From UBA1189 sp045544835 (lineage in GTDB: Bacteria > Bacteroidota > Bacteroidia > Bacteroidales > Bacteroidaceae): a stretch of 12,048 nucleotides of DNA. The position numbers and the translations under genes were made by a program. The stretch lies in the NCBI GenBank assembly GCA_045544835.1, contig JAZPZS010000125.1:1-12048 (forward strand), given 5' to 3'. The notes beneath the pieces are model-generated. The model ran no database searches. It had not been told where the DNA came from and saw only the letters and a list, made by a program, of their open reading frames with translations. The stretch's first letter is position 1; each line of letters opens with the position of its first letter. Positions 7,021 to 12,048 of the stretch are shown here, one piece after another.

Positions 7021-7890
7021 ATGAAGCAAAAGAAGAAACGAACAATAGACATCCAGTTTGTCACTGCTACTATCAGTACCTCATTGGTGCTGTTGTTGCT
7101 GGGTGCAGTGGCGTTGGTTGTGCTCTCGGCCAAGAGCTTGTCGGATCATGTGCGTGAGAATCTGGAACTGTCGTTGTTGCTCAATGATAATGTGAGCGAA
7201 CAGGAGGCTACCCGCATCGTCAGTTTTGTGGAAGCACAGGGCTATACCAAGAATGTTCATTACATTTCCAAAGAGGATATACTTGCTGAACAGACGGCTT
7301 CAATGGGGCTTGATCCTACGGAATTCCTAGGCTACAACCCCTATACGGCATCTATTGAGGTAAAGCTGAAAGCCGAGTATGCCAATACCGACAGTATAAT
7401 CCCTATTAAGAATCGCTTGATGCGCTATACGCAGATTAGGGAGATATCATACCCGAGCGAGTTGATGGACAATGTGAACAGCAATATCCGTAAGATTAGT
7501 GTCGTGTTGCTGGCATTGGCGTTAGCGCTATCCATGATCTCATTTGCCCTGATCAATAACACGATAAAACTGACAATCTACTCACAGCGTTTCCTTTTGC
7601 ATACGATGAAGCTGGTGGGAGCCAGCTGGGCATTCATACGTCGTCCCTTTCTGATGCGTAACCTAGGCATAGGCCTCGCTTCGGGAATATTGGCCAATGG
7701 CCTCATTGGGGGGGGCATATACTTGCTGCTACGCTATGAACCTCAGATGAGCTATCTGTTTACTTGGCAGACATTGGGAATAGTAGGAGGTTGTGTGATG
7801 CTGTTCGGCATACTCATTACACTGATTTGTGCCTATTTCTCCATTAACCGTTTCCTGCGGATGAAGGCAGGAGACCTCTATTATATATAA
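7021..7890 (+). CDS. ftsX: Cell-division protein FtsX (ABC-type permease subunit)
   Basis: FtsX is the inner-membrane partner of the ATPase FtsE and controls cell-wall hydrolases at the division site. With the ATG at 7021 the protein has 289 residues: a basic N-terminus (MKQKKKR), TM1 about 18-37, and an extracytoplasmic domain about 38-158. TM2 at 159-178 is followed by the NNTIKLTIYSQRFLLHTMKLVGA stretch typical of FtsX. TM3 is about 213-237 and TM4 about 252-275, with a short tail ending DLYYI. Reading the frame back to TTG at 6949 would place the start upstream of the promoter box, so the ATG at 7021 is preferred. It is the first gene of a six-gene operon. ftsE is not adjacent, as is common in this phylum, so the partner must be encoded elsewhere. 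Confidence 0.93.
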   Translation: MKQKKKRTIDIQFVTATISTSLVLLLLGAVALVVLSAKSLSDHVRENLELSLLLNDNVSEQEATRIVSFVEAQGYTKNVHYISKEDILAEQTASMGLDPTEFLGYNPYTASIEVKLKAEYANTDSIIPIKNRLMRYTQIREISYPSELMDNVNSNIRKISVVLLALALALSMISFALINNTIKLTIYSQRFLLHTMKLVGASWAFIRRPFLMRNLGIGLASGILANGLIGGGIYLLLRYEPQMSYLFTWQTLGIVGGCVMLFGILITLICAYFSINRFLRMKAGDLYYI

Positions 7891-7914
7891 CGTTGACGTT
7901 AACGATAACGATAA
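7891..7914. repeat. Four degenerate 6-bp units (CGNTNA) after the ftsX stop
   Basis: Directly after the ftsX TAA the sequence reads CGTTGA-CGTTAA-CGATAA-CGATAA, four hexamers in register, inside the 60-base spacer before the next gene. It includes the palindrome CGTTAACG. No terminator or promoter box is present here, so the operon probably reads through. Confidence 0.45.
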
Positions 7915-7950
7915 CTGACTATTGAACGAAAACTCATAAATCAAATTGAT

Positions 7951-8190
7951 ATGAAAGAAAAATTAGCACTCGGAAAGACAAACTTTATCCTTATCGCGAT
8001 AGGCATTGTCATCATTATTGCTGGTCTGCTACTGATGACTGGTCCCAGTTCTACAGAGACCCACTTCGAGCCGGACATTTTCAGCGCTCGCCGCATCGTG
8101 GTGGCTCCCCTCGTATGTTTCGTGGGATTCGTATTCATGATATTTGCCATTATGTTCAAGCCCAAGAACAATTCAAAGGACAACCGATAA
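7951..8190 (+). CDS. Small DUF3098-family membrane protein
   Basis: 79 residues with two predicted membrane helices, about residues 11-30 (NFILIAIGIVIIIAGLLLM) and 48-68 (VVAPLVCFVGFVFMIFAIMF). They are joined by a polar loop with the conserved-looking FEPDIFSARRIVVAPL segment, and the tail is basic (KPKNNSKDNR). Length, topology and the FEPDIFSxRRIxVAP motif match my knowledge of the Bacteroidota-specific DUF3098 family (function unknown). It lies 60 bases after ftsX and 15 bases before uppP on the same strand, so it is co-transcribed with two cell-envelope genes. That suggests, without proving, a role in the division or lipid-carrier machinery. No catalytic residues can be recognised. The ATG at 7951 is the only sensible start. 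Confidence 0.88.
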   Translation: MKEKLALGKTNFILIAIGIVIIIAGLLLMTGPSSTETHFEPDIFSARRIVVAPLVCFVGFVFMIFAIMFKPKNNSKDNR

Positions 8191-8205
8191 CACCATCTGC
8201 ATACT

Positions 8206-9051
8206 ATGAATGTATTTGAAACCATCATTATTGCCATCGTTGAGGGATTGACGGAGTTTCTTCCCGTTTCGTCGACGGGGCACATGATTATTGCACAGAA
8301 CCTGCTGGGCGTCGAAAGTACTGACTTTGTCAAGGCATTTACCTTTATCATTCAGTTCGGTGCTATCCTTTCCGTATTGGTGCTCTATTGGAAGCGCTTC
8401 TTCCAGCTCAACCGCACCCCTGTTCCCGAGGGAACATCCACGGTGAAACGTTTTCTCCACAAGTATGATTTCTATTGGAAGCTGTTCATCGCCTTCATCC
8501 CCGCTGCCGTATTCGGTCTTCTGTTCAGCGATGCCATCGACGCAATGCTCGAACGGGTAGAGGTGGTGGCCGTGACCCTCATCCTGGGCGGCATCTTCAT
8601 GCTGTTTTGCGACCGTATCTTCAACAAAGGCAGTGAAAAGACTGTTCTCACCGAGAAGCGCGCCTTCATGGTGGGCCTCTTCCAATGCATATCGATGATA
8701 CCGGGCGTGTCGCGCTCCATGGCCACCATCGTGGGAGGTATGGCGCAGCGATTGACACGCAAGGCTGCAGCAGAGTTCTCCTTCTTCCTTGCCGTGCCCA
8801 CCATGCTTGGCGCCACGGTATACAAGGTCTACGACCTCATCAAGGAGGGGGGCACAGAGATTATCACTGACAACATCTCCACCCTGCTCGTTGGTAATGT
8901 AGTGGCCTTCATTGTCGCCCTGCTGGCCATCAAGTTCTTCATCAACTTTGTGACCAAATACGGCTTCAAAGCCTTTGGTTGGTACCGCATCGTAGTGGGA
9001 GCTCTCATCCTAATCCTGCTCTTCACAGGGCATAACCTAACTATTGTCTGA
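8206..9051 (+). CDS. uppP: Undecaprenyl-diphosphatase UppP/BacA
   Basis: This integral membrane phosphatase removes a phosphate from undecaprenyl pyrophosphate, recycling the lipid carrier for peptidoglycan and surface polysaccharide; excess gives bacitracin resistance. The 281 residues contain the first signature EGLTEFLPVSSTGH at residues 13-26; Glu13, Glu17, Ser23 and His26 correspond to the E. coli active-site residues Glu17, Glu21, Ser27 and His30. The second signature PGVSRSMAT is at 166-174, with Arg170 for the E. coli Arg174. Position 172 is Met, where many homologues have Gly. The rest is a series of hydrophobic helices ending in a membrane helix (RIVVGALILILLF). It starts 15 bases after the DUF3098 gene, and its TGA overlaps the ATG of truB by one base (TGATG), which implies coupled translation. 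Confidence 0.96.
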   Translation: MNVFETIIIAIVEGLTEFLPVSSTGHMIIAQNLLGVESTDFVKAFTFIIQFGAILSVLVLYWKRFFQLNRTPVPEGTSTVKRFLHKYDFYWKLFIAFIPAAVFGLLFSDAIDAMLERVEVVAVTLILGGIFMLFCDRIFNKGSEKTVLTEKRAFMVGLFQCISMIPGVSRSMATIVGGMAQRLTRKAAAEFSFFLAVPTMLGATVYKVYDLIKEGGTEIITDNISTLLVGNVVAFIVALLAIKFFINFVTKYGFKAFGWYRIVVGALILILLFTGHNLTIV

Positions 9052-9767
9052 TGGATTTCAAAGCAGGAGAGATAATCTGTATCAACAAACCTTATACGTG
9101 GACCTCGTTTGCCGTAGTGAACAAGGTGCGCTACCTCCTATGCCGTAAGATGGGCGTGAAAAAGCTCAAGGTGGGGCACACCGGCACACTGGATCCCCTG
9201 GCAACAGGCGTGATGATACTCTGCACGGGAAAGGCCACGAAGCGTATCGAGGAGTTCCAGTATCAGACAAAGGAATATGTGGCTCACATACGACTCGGAG
9301 CTACTACCCCCTCATACGATCTGGAGAAACCCATCGACGCCACCTATCCTACGGAACATATCACCCGTGAGATGGTAGAGGATACCTTACGCAGCTTCAT
9401 CGGCACTATCGAGCAGATACCCCCCTCGTTCTCGGCCTGCATGGTCGATGGCAAGCGTGCCTACGAACTTGCACGCAAGGGCGAAGAGGTGCAGCTCAAG
9501 GCCAAGACACTCGTCATTGACGAGATTGAGCTGCTCGAATGCAACCTGCCCGACGTGGCGATACGTGTGGTATGCAGCAAGGGCACCTATATCCGTGCCT
9601 TGGCACGCGACATCGGTGAGGCACTGCAGAGCGGTGCGCACCTTACAGGACTGGAGCGCACCCGAGTAGGCGAGACCACCTTGGCCGACTGTATGGACAT
9701 AGAGCAGTTTGCCGAGTGGCTGGAACATGTGGAGATTATCGACAGCTCAGGACAAACCGAAAACTAA
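9051..9767 (+). CDS. truB: tRNA pseudouridine-55 synthase TruB
   Basis: Converts U55 of the T-loop of nearly all elongator tRNAs to pseudouridine and acts as a tRNA folding chaperone. In the 238 residues the catalytic motif GHTGTLDPLATGVM holds Asp48 as nucleophile. The KEYVAHIRLGATTPSYDLE block supplies the conserved Tyr and RLG, and the C-terminal GTYIRALARDIGEAL motif starts at Gly178. The protein stops after LADCMDIEQFAEWL, so it lacks the C-terminal PUA-like domain of the 314-residue E. coli enzyme; short TruB proteins are common in Bacteroidota. The start overlaps the uppP stop by one base. The next gene, queA, also modifies tRNA and follows after 30 bases. Confidence 0.96.
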   Translation: MDFKAGEIICINKPYTWTSFAVVNKVRYLLCRKMGVKKLKVGHTGTLDPLATGVMILCTGKATKRIEEFQYQTKEYVAHIRLGATTPSYDLEKPIDATYPTEHITREMVEDTLRSFIGTIEQIPPSFSACMVDGKRAYELARKGEEVQLKAKTLVIDEIELLECNLPDVAIRVVCSKGTYIRALARDIGEALQSGAHLTGLERTRVGETTLADCMDIEQFAEWLEHVEIIDSSGQTEN

Positions 9768-9797
9768 CCGAATAAGAAAACTAAATCAATATTTCAT

Positions 9798-10850
9798 ATG
9801 AAACTATCGCAATTTAAGTTCAAGCTCCCCGAAGAGCGTATCGCCTTGGAGCCCACCTTCCATCGCGACGACTCCAAACTGATGGTCGTACACAGAAAGA
9901 CAGGAGAGATAGAACACCGCCTCTTCAAGGAGGTGCTCGACTACTTCGACGAGGGTGATGCCTTCCTCTTCAATGACACCCGCGTATTCCCCGCCCGCCT
10001 GTATGGCAATAAGGAGAAGACAGGTGCCCGCATCGAGGTGTTCCTGCTCCGCGAGCTCAACGAAGAGTTCCGCCTGTGGGATGTATTGGTAGATCCTGCC
10101 CGCAAGATACGTATCGGCAACAAGCTCTATTTCGGCGAGGACAATGCGATGGTAGCGGAAGTGATCGACAACACCACTTCACGTGGCCGTACCCTGCGTT
10201 TCCTCTACGATGGCCCGCACGATGAGTTCAAGGCGGCTCTTTACGCACTCGGCGTAGCTCCGCTGCCTTATTATATCAACCGTGAGGCTACGGAGGAGGA
10301 TCATGAACGTTTCCAGACCATCTATGCCAAGCGCGAAGGTGCCGTGACAGCTCCCGCTGCAGGCTTGCACTTCAGTCGCGAACTCATGAAGCGCATGGAA
10401 ATCAAAGGTGTGGAAGCCGCATATGTAACCATGCACATTGGTCAAGGCAACTTCCGCGAGATTGACGTGGAGGATCTCACCAAGCACAAGACCGACTCTG
10501 AGCAGATGTTCGTGGAGCGTGAGGCTACGGAGATTGTCAACCGTGCCAAAGACACTGGGCATAAGGTGTGCGCTATCGGTACATCCGTAATGCGCATACT
10601 TGAGACAGCTGTTGGCGCCGATGACCGCCTGAAGGAGTATGAGGGTTGGACCAACAAGTTTATCTTCCCCCCCTATGATTTCCACTTTGCCGATAGTCTC
10701 ATCACCAACTTCCATTTGCCCTATTCTACGATGCTCATGCTGACAGCGGCTTATGGAGGCTACGACCTTATCATGCATGCCTATGATGTGGCGTTGGAGG
10801 GCGACTATCGCTTTGGTGCATACGGAGATGCTATGCTGATAATCGACTGA
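9798..10850 (+). CDS. queA: S-adenosylmethionine:tRNA ribosyltransferase-isomerase QueA
   Basis: Transfers and isomerises the ribosyl moiety of S-adenosylmethionine onto 7-aminomethyl-7-deazaguanine in tRNA, giving epoxyqueuosine at the wobble position of the GUN-anticodon tRNAs (Asp, Asn, His, Tyr). The 350 residues are the normal length. Conserved blocks are FNDTRVFPARL (about residues 58-68), GAVTAPAAGLHF (about 181-192), MHIGQGNFRE, GTSVMRILE and the C-terminal NFHLPYSTMLMLTAAYGG. No truncation or missing block is seen. The ATG at 9798 gives the family's usual N-terminus (MKLSQFKFKLPEERIALEP). The TGA overlaps the folK ATG by one base. The other queuosine genes are not in the window. Confidence 0.97.
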   Translation: MKLSQFKFKLPEERIALEPTFHRDDSKLMVVHRKTGEIEHRLFKEVLDYFDEGDAFLFNDTRVFPARLYGNKEKTGARIEVFLLRELNEEFRLWDVLVDPARKIRIGNKLYFGEDNAMVAEVIDNTTSRGRTLRFLYDGPHDEFKAALYALGVAPLPYYINREATEEDHERFQTIYAKREGAVTAPAAGLHFSRELMKRMEIKGVEAAYVTMHIGQGNFREIDVEDLTKHKTDSEQMFVEREATEIVNRAKDTGHKVCAIGTSVMRILETAVGADDRLKEYEGWTNKFIFPPYDFHFADSLITNFHLPYSTMLMLTAAYGGYDLIMHAYDVALEGDYRFGAYGDAMLIID

Positions 10851-11284
10851 TGAGAGCTTATCTAGGCTTAGGCACAAATCTGGGCGATCGCGTGGCCAAT
10901 CTGAACCGCGCGGTTGCTCTCATAGCAGAACAGGTGGGCCCGGTGCTTGCCTGTTCTGCTTTTGTCAGGAGCGAACCTTGGGGGTTCCATTCCGACAACA
11001 CCTTCCTTAATGCTGTAGTGGCCATCGACACACCTCTTACGCCCCACCAGCTATTGGCAGCCACCCAGGCAATCGAAAAGTCGATGGGACGCCAGCACAA
11101 GACGGTTGACGGACATTATACCGACCGTATTATTGACATCGACATCCTGCTATACGGCGACCTCACCATTGACACCCCCGACCTCAAGATTCCTCATCCC
11201 CACATCTCGGAGCGCTCTTTCGTGTACGGGCCATTGCAAGAGATTGCGCCCGACATAAAGGACAAGATAGAACTACCATTGTGA
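10850..11284 (+). CDS. folK: 2-amino-4-hydroxy-6-hydroxymethyldihydropteridine pyrophosphokinase (HPPK)
   Basis: Transfers pyrophosphate from ATP to 6-hydroxymethyl-7,8-dihydropterin, the step before dihydropteroate synthase in folate synthesis. The 144 residues start with YLGLGTNLGDR (residues 4-14). The pterin-binding SEPWGF is at 41-46. The HPPK signature DRIIDIDILLYGD is at 92-104, where Asp96 and Asp98 are the expected Mg2+ ligands and Arg93 the catalytic-loop Arg. IPHPHISERSFVYGPLQEIAPD follows, as in the family. It is slightly short (E. coli about 159). The catalytic loop between GRQHK and the signature differs from the E. coli sequence, but the metal ligands are intact. Its start overlaps the queA stop (TGATG). 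It is the last gene of the operon, and no convincing terminator follows it before the small-RNA promoter at 11432. Confidence 0.95.
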   Translation: MRAYLGLGTNLGDRVANLNRAVALIAEQVGPVLACSAFVRSEPWGFHSDNTFLNAVVAIDTPLTPHQLLAATQAIEKSMGRQHKTVDGHYTDRIIDIDILLYGDLTIDTPDLKIPHPHISERSFVYGPLQEIAPDIKDKIELPL

Positions 11285-11370
11285 AGCTCCACAGTCGCTT
11301 TCCATGTGTGGGTTGGAGGGGTGCATGGACGATGCTAGATTGATACCACAAACGGGAACTTCATTTCCTT

Positions 11371-11439
11371 AAAAAAAATTAACAGCTCTCCGTTTTTTTC
11401 ATCTTTTCAGAATCTTTTCAGAATTGATTCCTATTTTTG
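11371..11439 (+). promoter_or_regulatory. Promoter of the small-RNA unit with phased A/T tracts
   Basis: TATTTTTG at 11432-11439 matches the TAnnTTTG -7 box. Upstream lie an A8 tract (11371-11378), a T7 tract (11393-11399) and two identical 11-mers ATCTTTTCAGA in tandem (11401-11411 and 11412-11422). T-tract centres near 11396, 11405, 11416 and 11436, with the A8 tract two turns further up, fall at about one helical turn or multiples of it. Such phasing bends DNA and resembles UP-type activation of strong promoters. A clear TTTG -33 element is missing. The expected start is about 11443-11446. Confidence 0.65.
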
Positions 11440-11442
11440 TAG

Positions 11443-11632
11443 CCGAAAGCCCACCTTTGAGGGGCGAGCGATGAAGAGTTAAATAAGACGACGAAAAGGA
11501 GAAGATGATTAACCGACTAAATATCAATGCACTAGTACCTCCCCCCCCCTATAGGGACGTTGGTTTACTCGGAAGCTATGCAATGCGCTACCGTGCGGCA
11601 CACCTCGTGCCCTGCGGTGGCGCGTTTTATTT
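11443..11632 (+). ncRNA. Candidate structured small RNA (~190 nt) with own promoter and terminator
   Basis: The unit runs from just after a Bacteroidota -7 box to a strong hairpin terminator, with no conventional gene inside. Within it are a C9 tract followed by TATAGGG (CCC-TATA-GGG can close a hairpin at about 11537-11546), and GAGTTAAA (11476-11483), which can pair with TTTACTC (11564-11570) with one bulge. The 3' half is dominated by the terminator stem. The 5' end is approximate, taken as 4-7 bases after the box. A promoter plus a terminator and no neighbouring gene fits what I recall of the Rfam Bacteroidales-1 RNA motif, but I cannot confirm membership. It does not fold as a 6S RNA, since its ends do not pair, and no SRP-RNA domain IV motif is seen. 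A short ORF overlaps it, so it could instead be a small-protein mRNA or an attenuator leader. Confidence 0.55.
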
Positions 11633-11669
11633 GGCCTCACCTCTCGCGGCATCAGCCGTTGACCACTGA
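11505..11669 (+). CDS. Possible 54-residue small protein overlapping the small RNA
   Basis: ATG at 11505 is preceded by AAAAGGAGAAG, a very good Shine-Dalgarno sequence at proper spacing, unusual in a genome whose other genes mostly lack one. The frame reads MINRLNINALVPPPPYRDVG..., passes through the C9 tract (the Pro run, about residues 12-15) and the terminator hairpin, and stops with TGA at 11667-11669. That is past the T-tract, so a terminated transcript would lack the stop codon. There is no signal peptide and no domain that I know. It may be a true small protein, a leader peptide whose translation opens the terminator, or a chance frame in a structured RNA. Confidence 0.3.
   Translation: MINRLNINALVPPPPYRDVGLLGSYAMRYRAAHLVPCGGAFYLASPLAASAVDH
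11582..11632 (+). terminator. Strong hairpin terminator of the small-RNA unit
   Basis: A 20-position stem (11582-11601 with 11607-11626) encloses the loop ACCTC. It has a single C.C mismatch and four G.U wobbles, is very G+C-rich in its middle, and is followed by TTTTATTT (11625-11632). This is the most stable hairpin noticed in the window. Confidence 0.85.
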
Positions 11670-11743
11670 CCCTAATAGCCCCTAAGAATCTTAATCGACC
11701 TTTAATAACTCAACCGACATGATTTATTTTAGTCAACAGATAG

Positions 11744-11936
11744 CACAGATGAAACAGATTTATGAACACTAAGCACTTTCGTGTCATCCCGAGCAGCGCG
11801 AGGGATCTCAACAGCTCCAAGCAACAAAGTTCGCTGCGAGATTTCTCACATTTGTTCGAAATGACGCTAAAACTCTTAATTCCTGACTCCTAAATAAACC
11901 ACAGATTACTCGGATTAAACAGATTATAAACACTAA
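11744..11936. repeat. Direct repeats of 9-bp periodicity flanking the palindrome
   Basis: Copy 1 (11744-11772) reads CACAGATGA-AACAGATTT-ATGAACACTAA. Copy 2 (11900-11936) reads CACAGATTA-CTCGGATTA-AACAGATTA-TAAACACTAA. Both share AAACAGATT followed by a (T)ATRAACACTAA end and are built of 9-base units ending in GATT or a close variant. They lie on either side of the GTCAT...ATGAC palindrome. CACAGATTA-type repeats are, in my experience, frequent between genes in Bacteroidota. They carry no coding capacity. Confidence 0.6.
11781..11867. repeat. GTCAT...ATGAC imperfect palindrome (REP/MITE-like intergenic element)
   Basis: An 87-base element whose ends pair: GTGTCATCCCGAGCAG at the left with TTGTTCGAAATGACGC at the right, interrupted by two mismatches and a few wobbles. 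Inside are two related decamers, GAGGGATCTC and GAGATTTCTC. GTCAT-CCGAG...GAGATTTCTC...CGAAATGAC elements are familiar as dispersed repeats in Bacteroidota intergenic regions. No transposase is present, so it would be non-autonomous. A long hairpin could form in either strand's RNA. Confidence 0.65.
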
Positions 11937-11981
11937 ACAAAAAGAACCATAAACCAGCCAATCTCCGCGATGTCTGCATCA

Positions 11982-12013
11982 CCCCTCCTTGGGAGGGGCA
12001 GGGGGGAGGCCCC
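11982..12013. repeat. C-rich/G-rich hairpin repeat
   Basis: CCCCTCC-TTG-GGAGGGG (11982-11998) is a perfect 7-bp stem with a 3-base loop, followed by CA, a G6 run, AGG and CCCC. The GGGGC at 11995-11999 can alternatively pair with GCCCC at 12009-12013, so two exclusive hairpins are possible. There is no T-tract, so it is not a normal terminator. Similar CCCCTCC...GGAGGGG sequences are common repeats in Bacteroidales intergenic DNA. It ends 14 bases before the possible start at 12028. Confidence 0.55.
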
Positions 12014-12027
12014 AAACCAAAAACAAT

Positions 12028-12048
12028 ATGAACAACACAGAAACAAGG
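12028..12048 (+). CDS. Possible start of a gene running off the window
   Basis: ATG at 12028, preceded by an A-rich leader (CCAAAAACAAT) like those before other genes of this phylum, opens the frame MNNTETR to the window end. Only seven codons are visible and no promoter box was found just upstream, so nothing can be said about the product. Confidence 0.35.

Larger units (their letters stand above)
11285..12027. other. Gene-poor intergenic region with a small-RNA unit and three repeat types
   Basis: About 740 bases with no long open frame on either strand. From left to right it holds an unexplained spacer with a 6-bp inverted repeat lacking a T-tract (11301-11329), A/T tracts and a promoter (11371-11439), and a candidate small RNA ending in a strong hairpin (to 11632). 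An A/T-rich spacer follows, then a GTCAT/ATGAC palindrome flanked by direct repeats (11744-11936), a C-rich/G-rich hairpin (11982-12013), and a short A-rich leader to a possible start codon at 12028. The mosaic make-up is typical of repeat-accumulating intergenic islands in Bacteroidales. Confidence 0.8.

Noticed and set aside
11301..11329. TCCATG...CATGGA inverted repeat after folK as operon terminator
   Set aside because: Only six base pairs with a 17-base loop and no following T-tract.
11443..11632. 6S RNA or SRP RNA
   Set aside because: The two ends do not pair into a rod as in 6S RNA, and the SRP domain IV signature (GGAAG-loop with conserved internal loop) is not present in the right context.
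11781..11867. Insertion sequence
   Set aside because: No transposase frame, too short, and the inverted ends belong to a single long hairpin; it is called as a non-coding repeat instead.
11744..11936. CRISPR array
   Set aside because: Repeats are short, imperfect and only two or three units; no regular 30-ish base spacers and no cas genes.

Overview
This window comes from a member of the Bacteroidota, most likely order Bacteroidales. The evidence is promoters of the TAnnTTTG type (-7 box) instead of sigma70 -10 boxes, few Shine-Dalgarno sequences, PorT-type outer-membrane barrel proteins, and the gene run ftsX - DUF3098 - uppP - truB - queA - folK, an order I associate with this phylum. Family or genus cannot be fixed from the sequence alone. 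Every convincing gene lies on the + strand.

Layout. (1) 1-1551: 3' part of an AMP-forming acyl-CoA synthetase, followed by a hairpin terminator at 1637. (2) 1761-2843: single-domain mannose-1-phosphate guanylyltransferase (GDP-mannose supply) with its own short-leader promoter. (3) 2924-4306: a two-gene unit of paralogous outer-membrane beta-barrel proteins, with a promoter at 2864-2894 and a strong terminator at 4343. (4) 4402-6882: the replication-restart helicase PriA, starting at GTG only 25 bases past that terminator. (5) 7021-11284: a six-gene operon. It holds ftsX (division/cell-wall hydrolase control), a small DUF3098 membrane protein, uppP (undecaprenyl-pyrophosphate recycling), truB and queA (tRNA modification) and folK (folate synthesis). 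Gaps are 60, 15, -1, 30 and -1 bases, and the promoter follows directly on the priA terminator.

(6) 11285-12027 is about 740 bases with no conventional gene, and it is the most interesting part. Helically phased A/T tracts, including a perfect 11-bp tandem duplication, lead into a TATTTTTG promoter box. About 190 bases later lies a 20-position hairpin with a T-tract. Together these define a self-contained transcription unit, which I call as a candidate structured small RNA. Inside it is a 54-codon ORF with an unusually good Shine-Dalgarno sequence and a run of nine C's; the terminator hairpin lies inside this ORF. Past the RNA come three unrelated-looking intergenic repeats: a GTCAT...ATGAC palindrome flanked by direct repeats of 9-bp periodicity, then a C-rich/G-rich hairpin. 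A possible new gene starts at 12028.

In function most of the window is core housekeeping (envelope building, replication restart, tRNA modification, folate). No defence system, CRISPR array, prophage, insertion sequence or tRNA/rRNA gene was seen. The best candidate for something under-described is the small-RNA/leader-peptide unit at 11371-11669.
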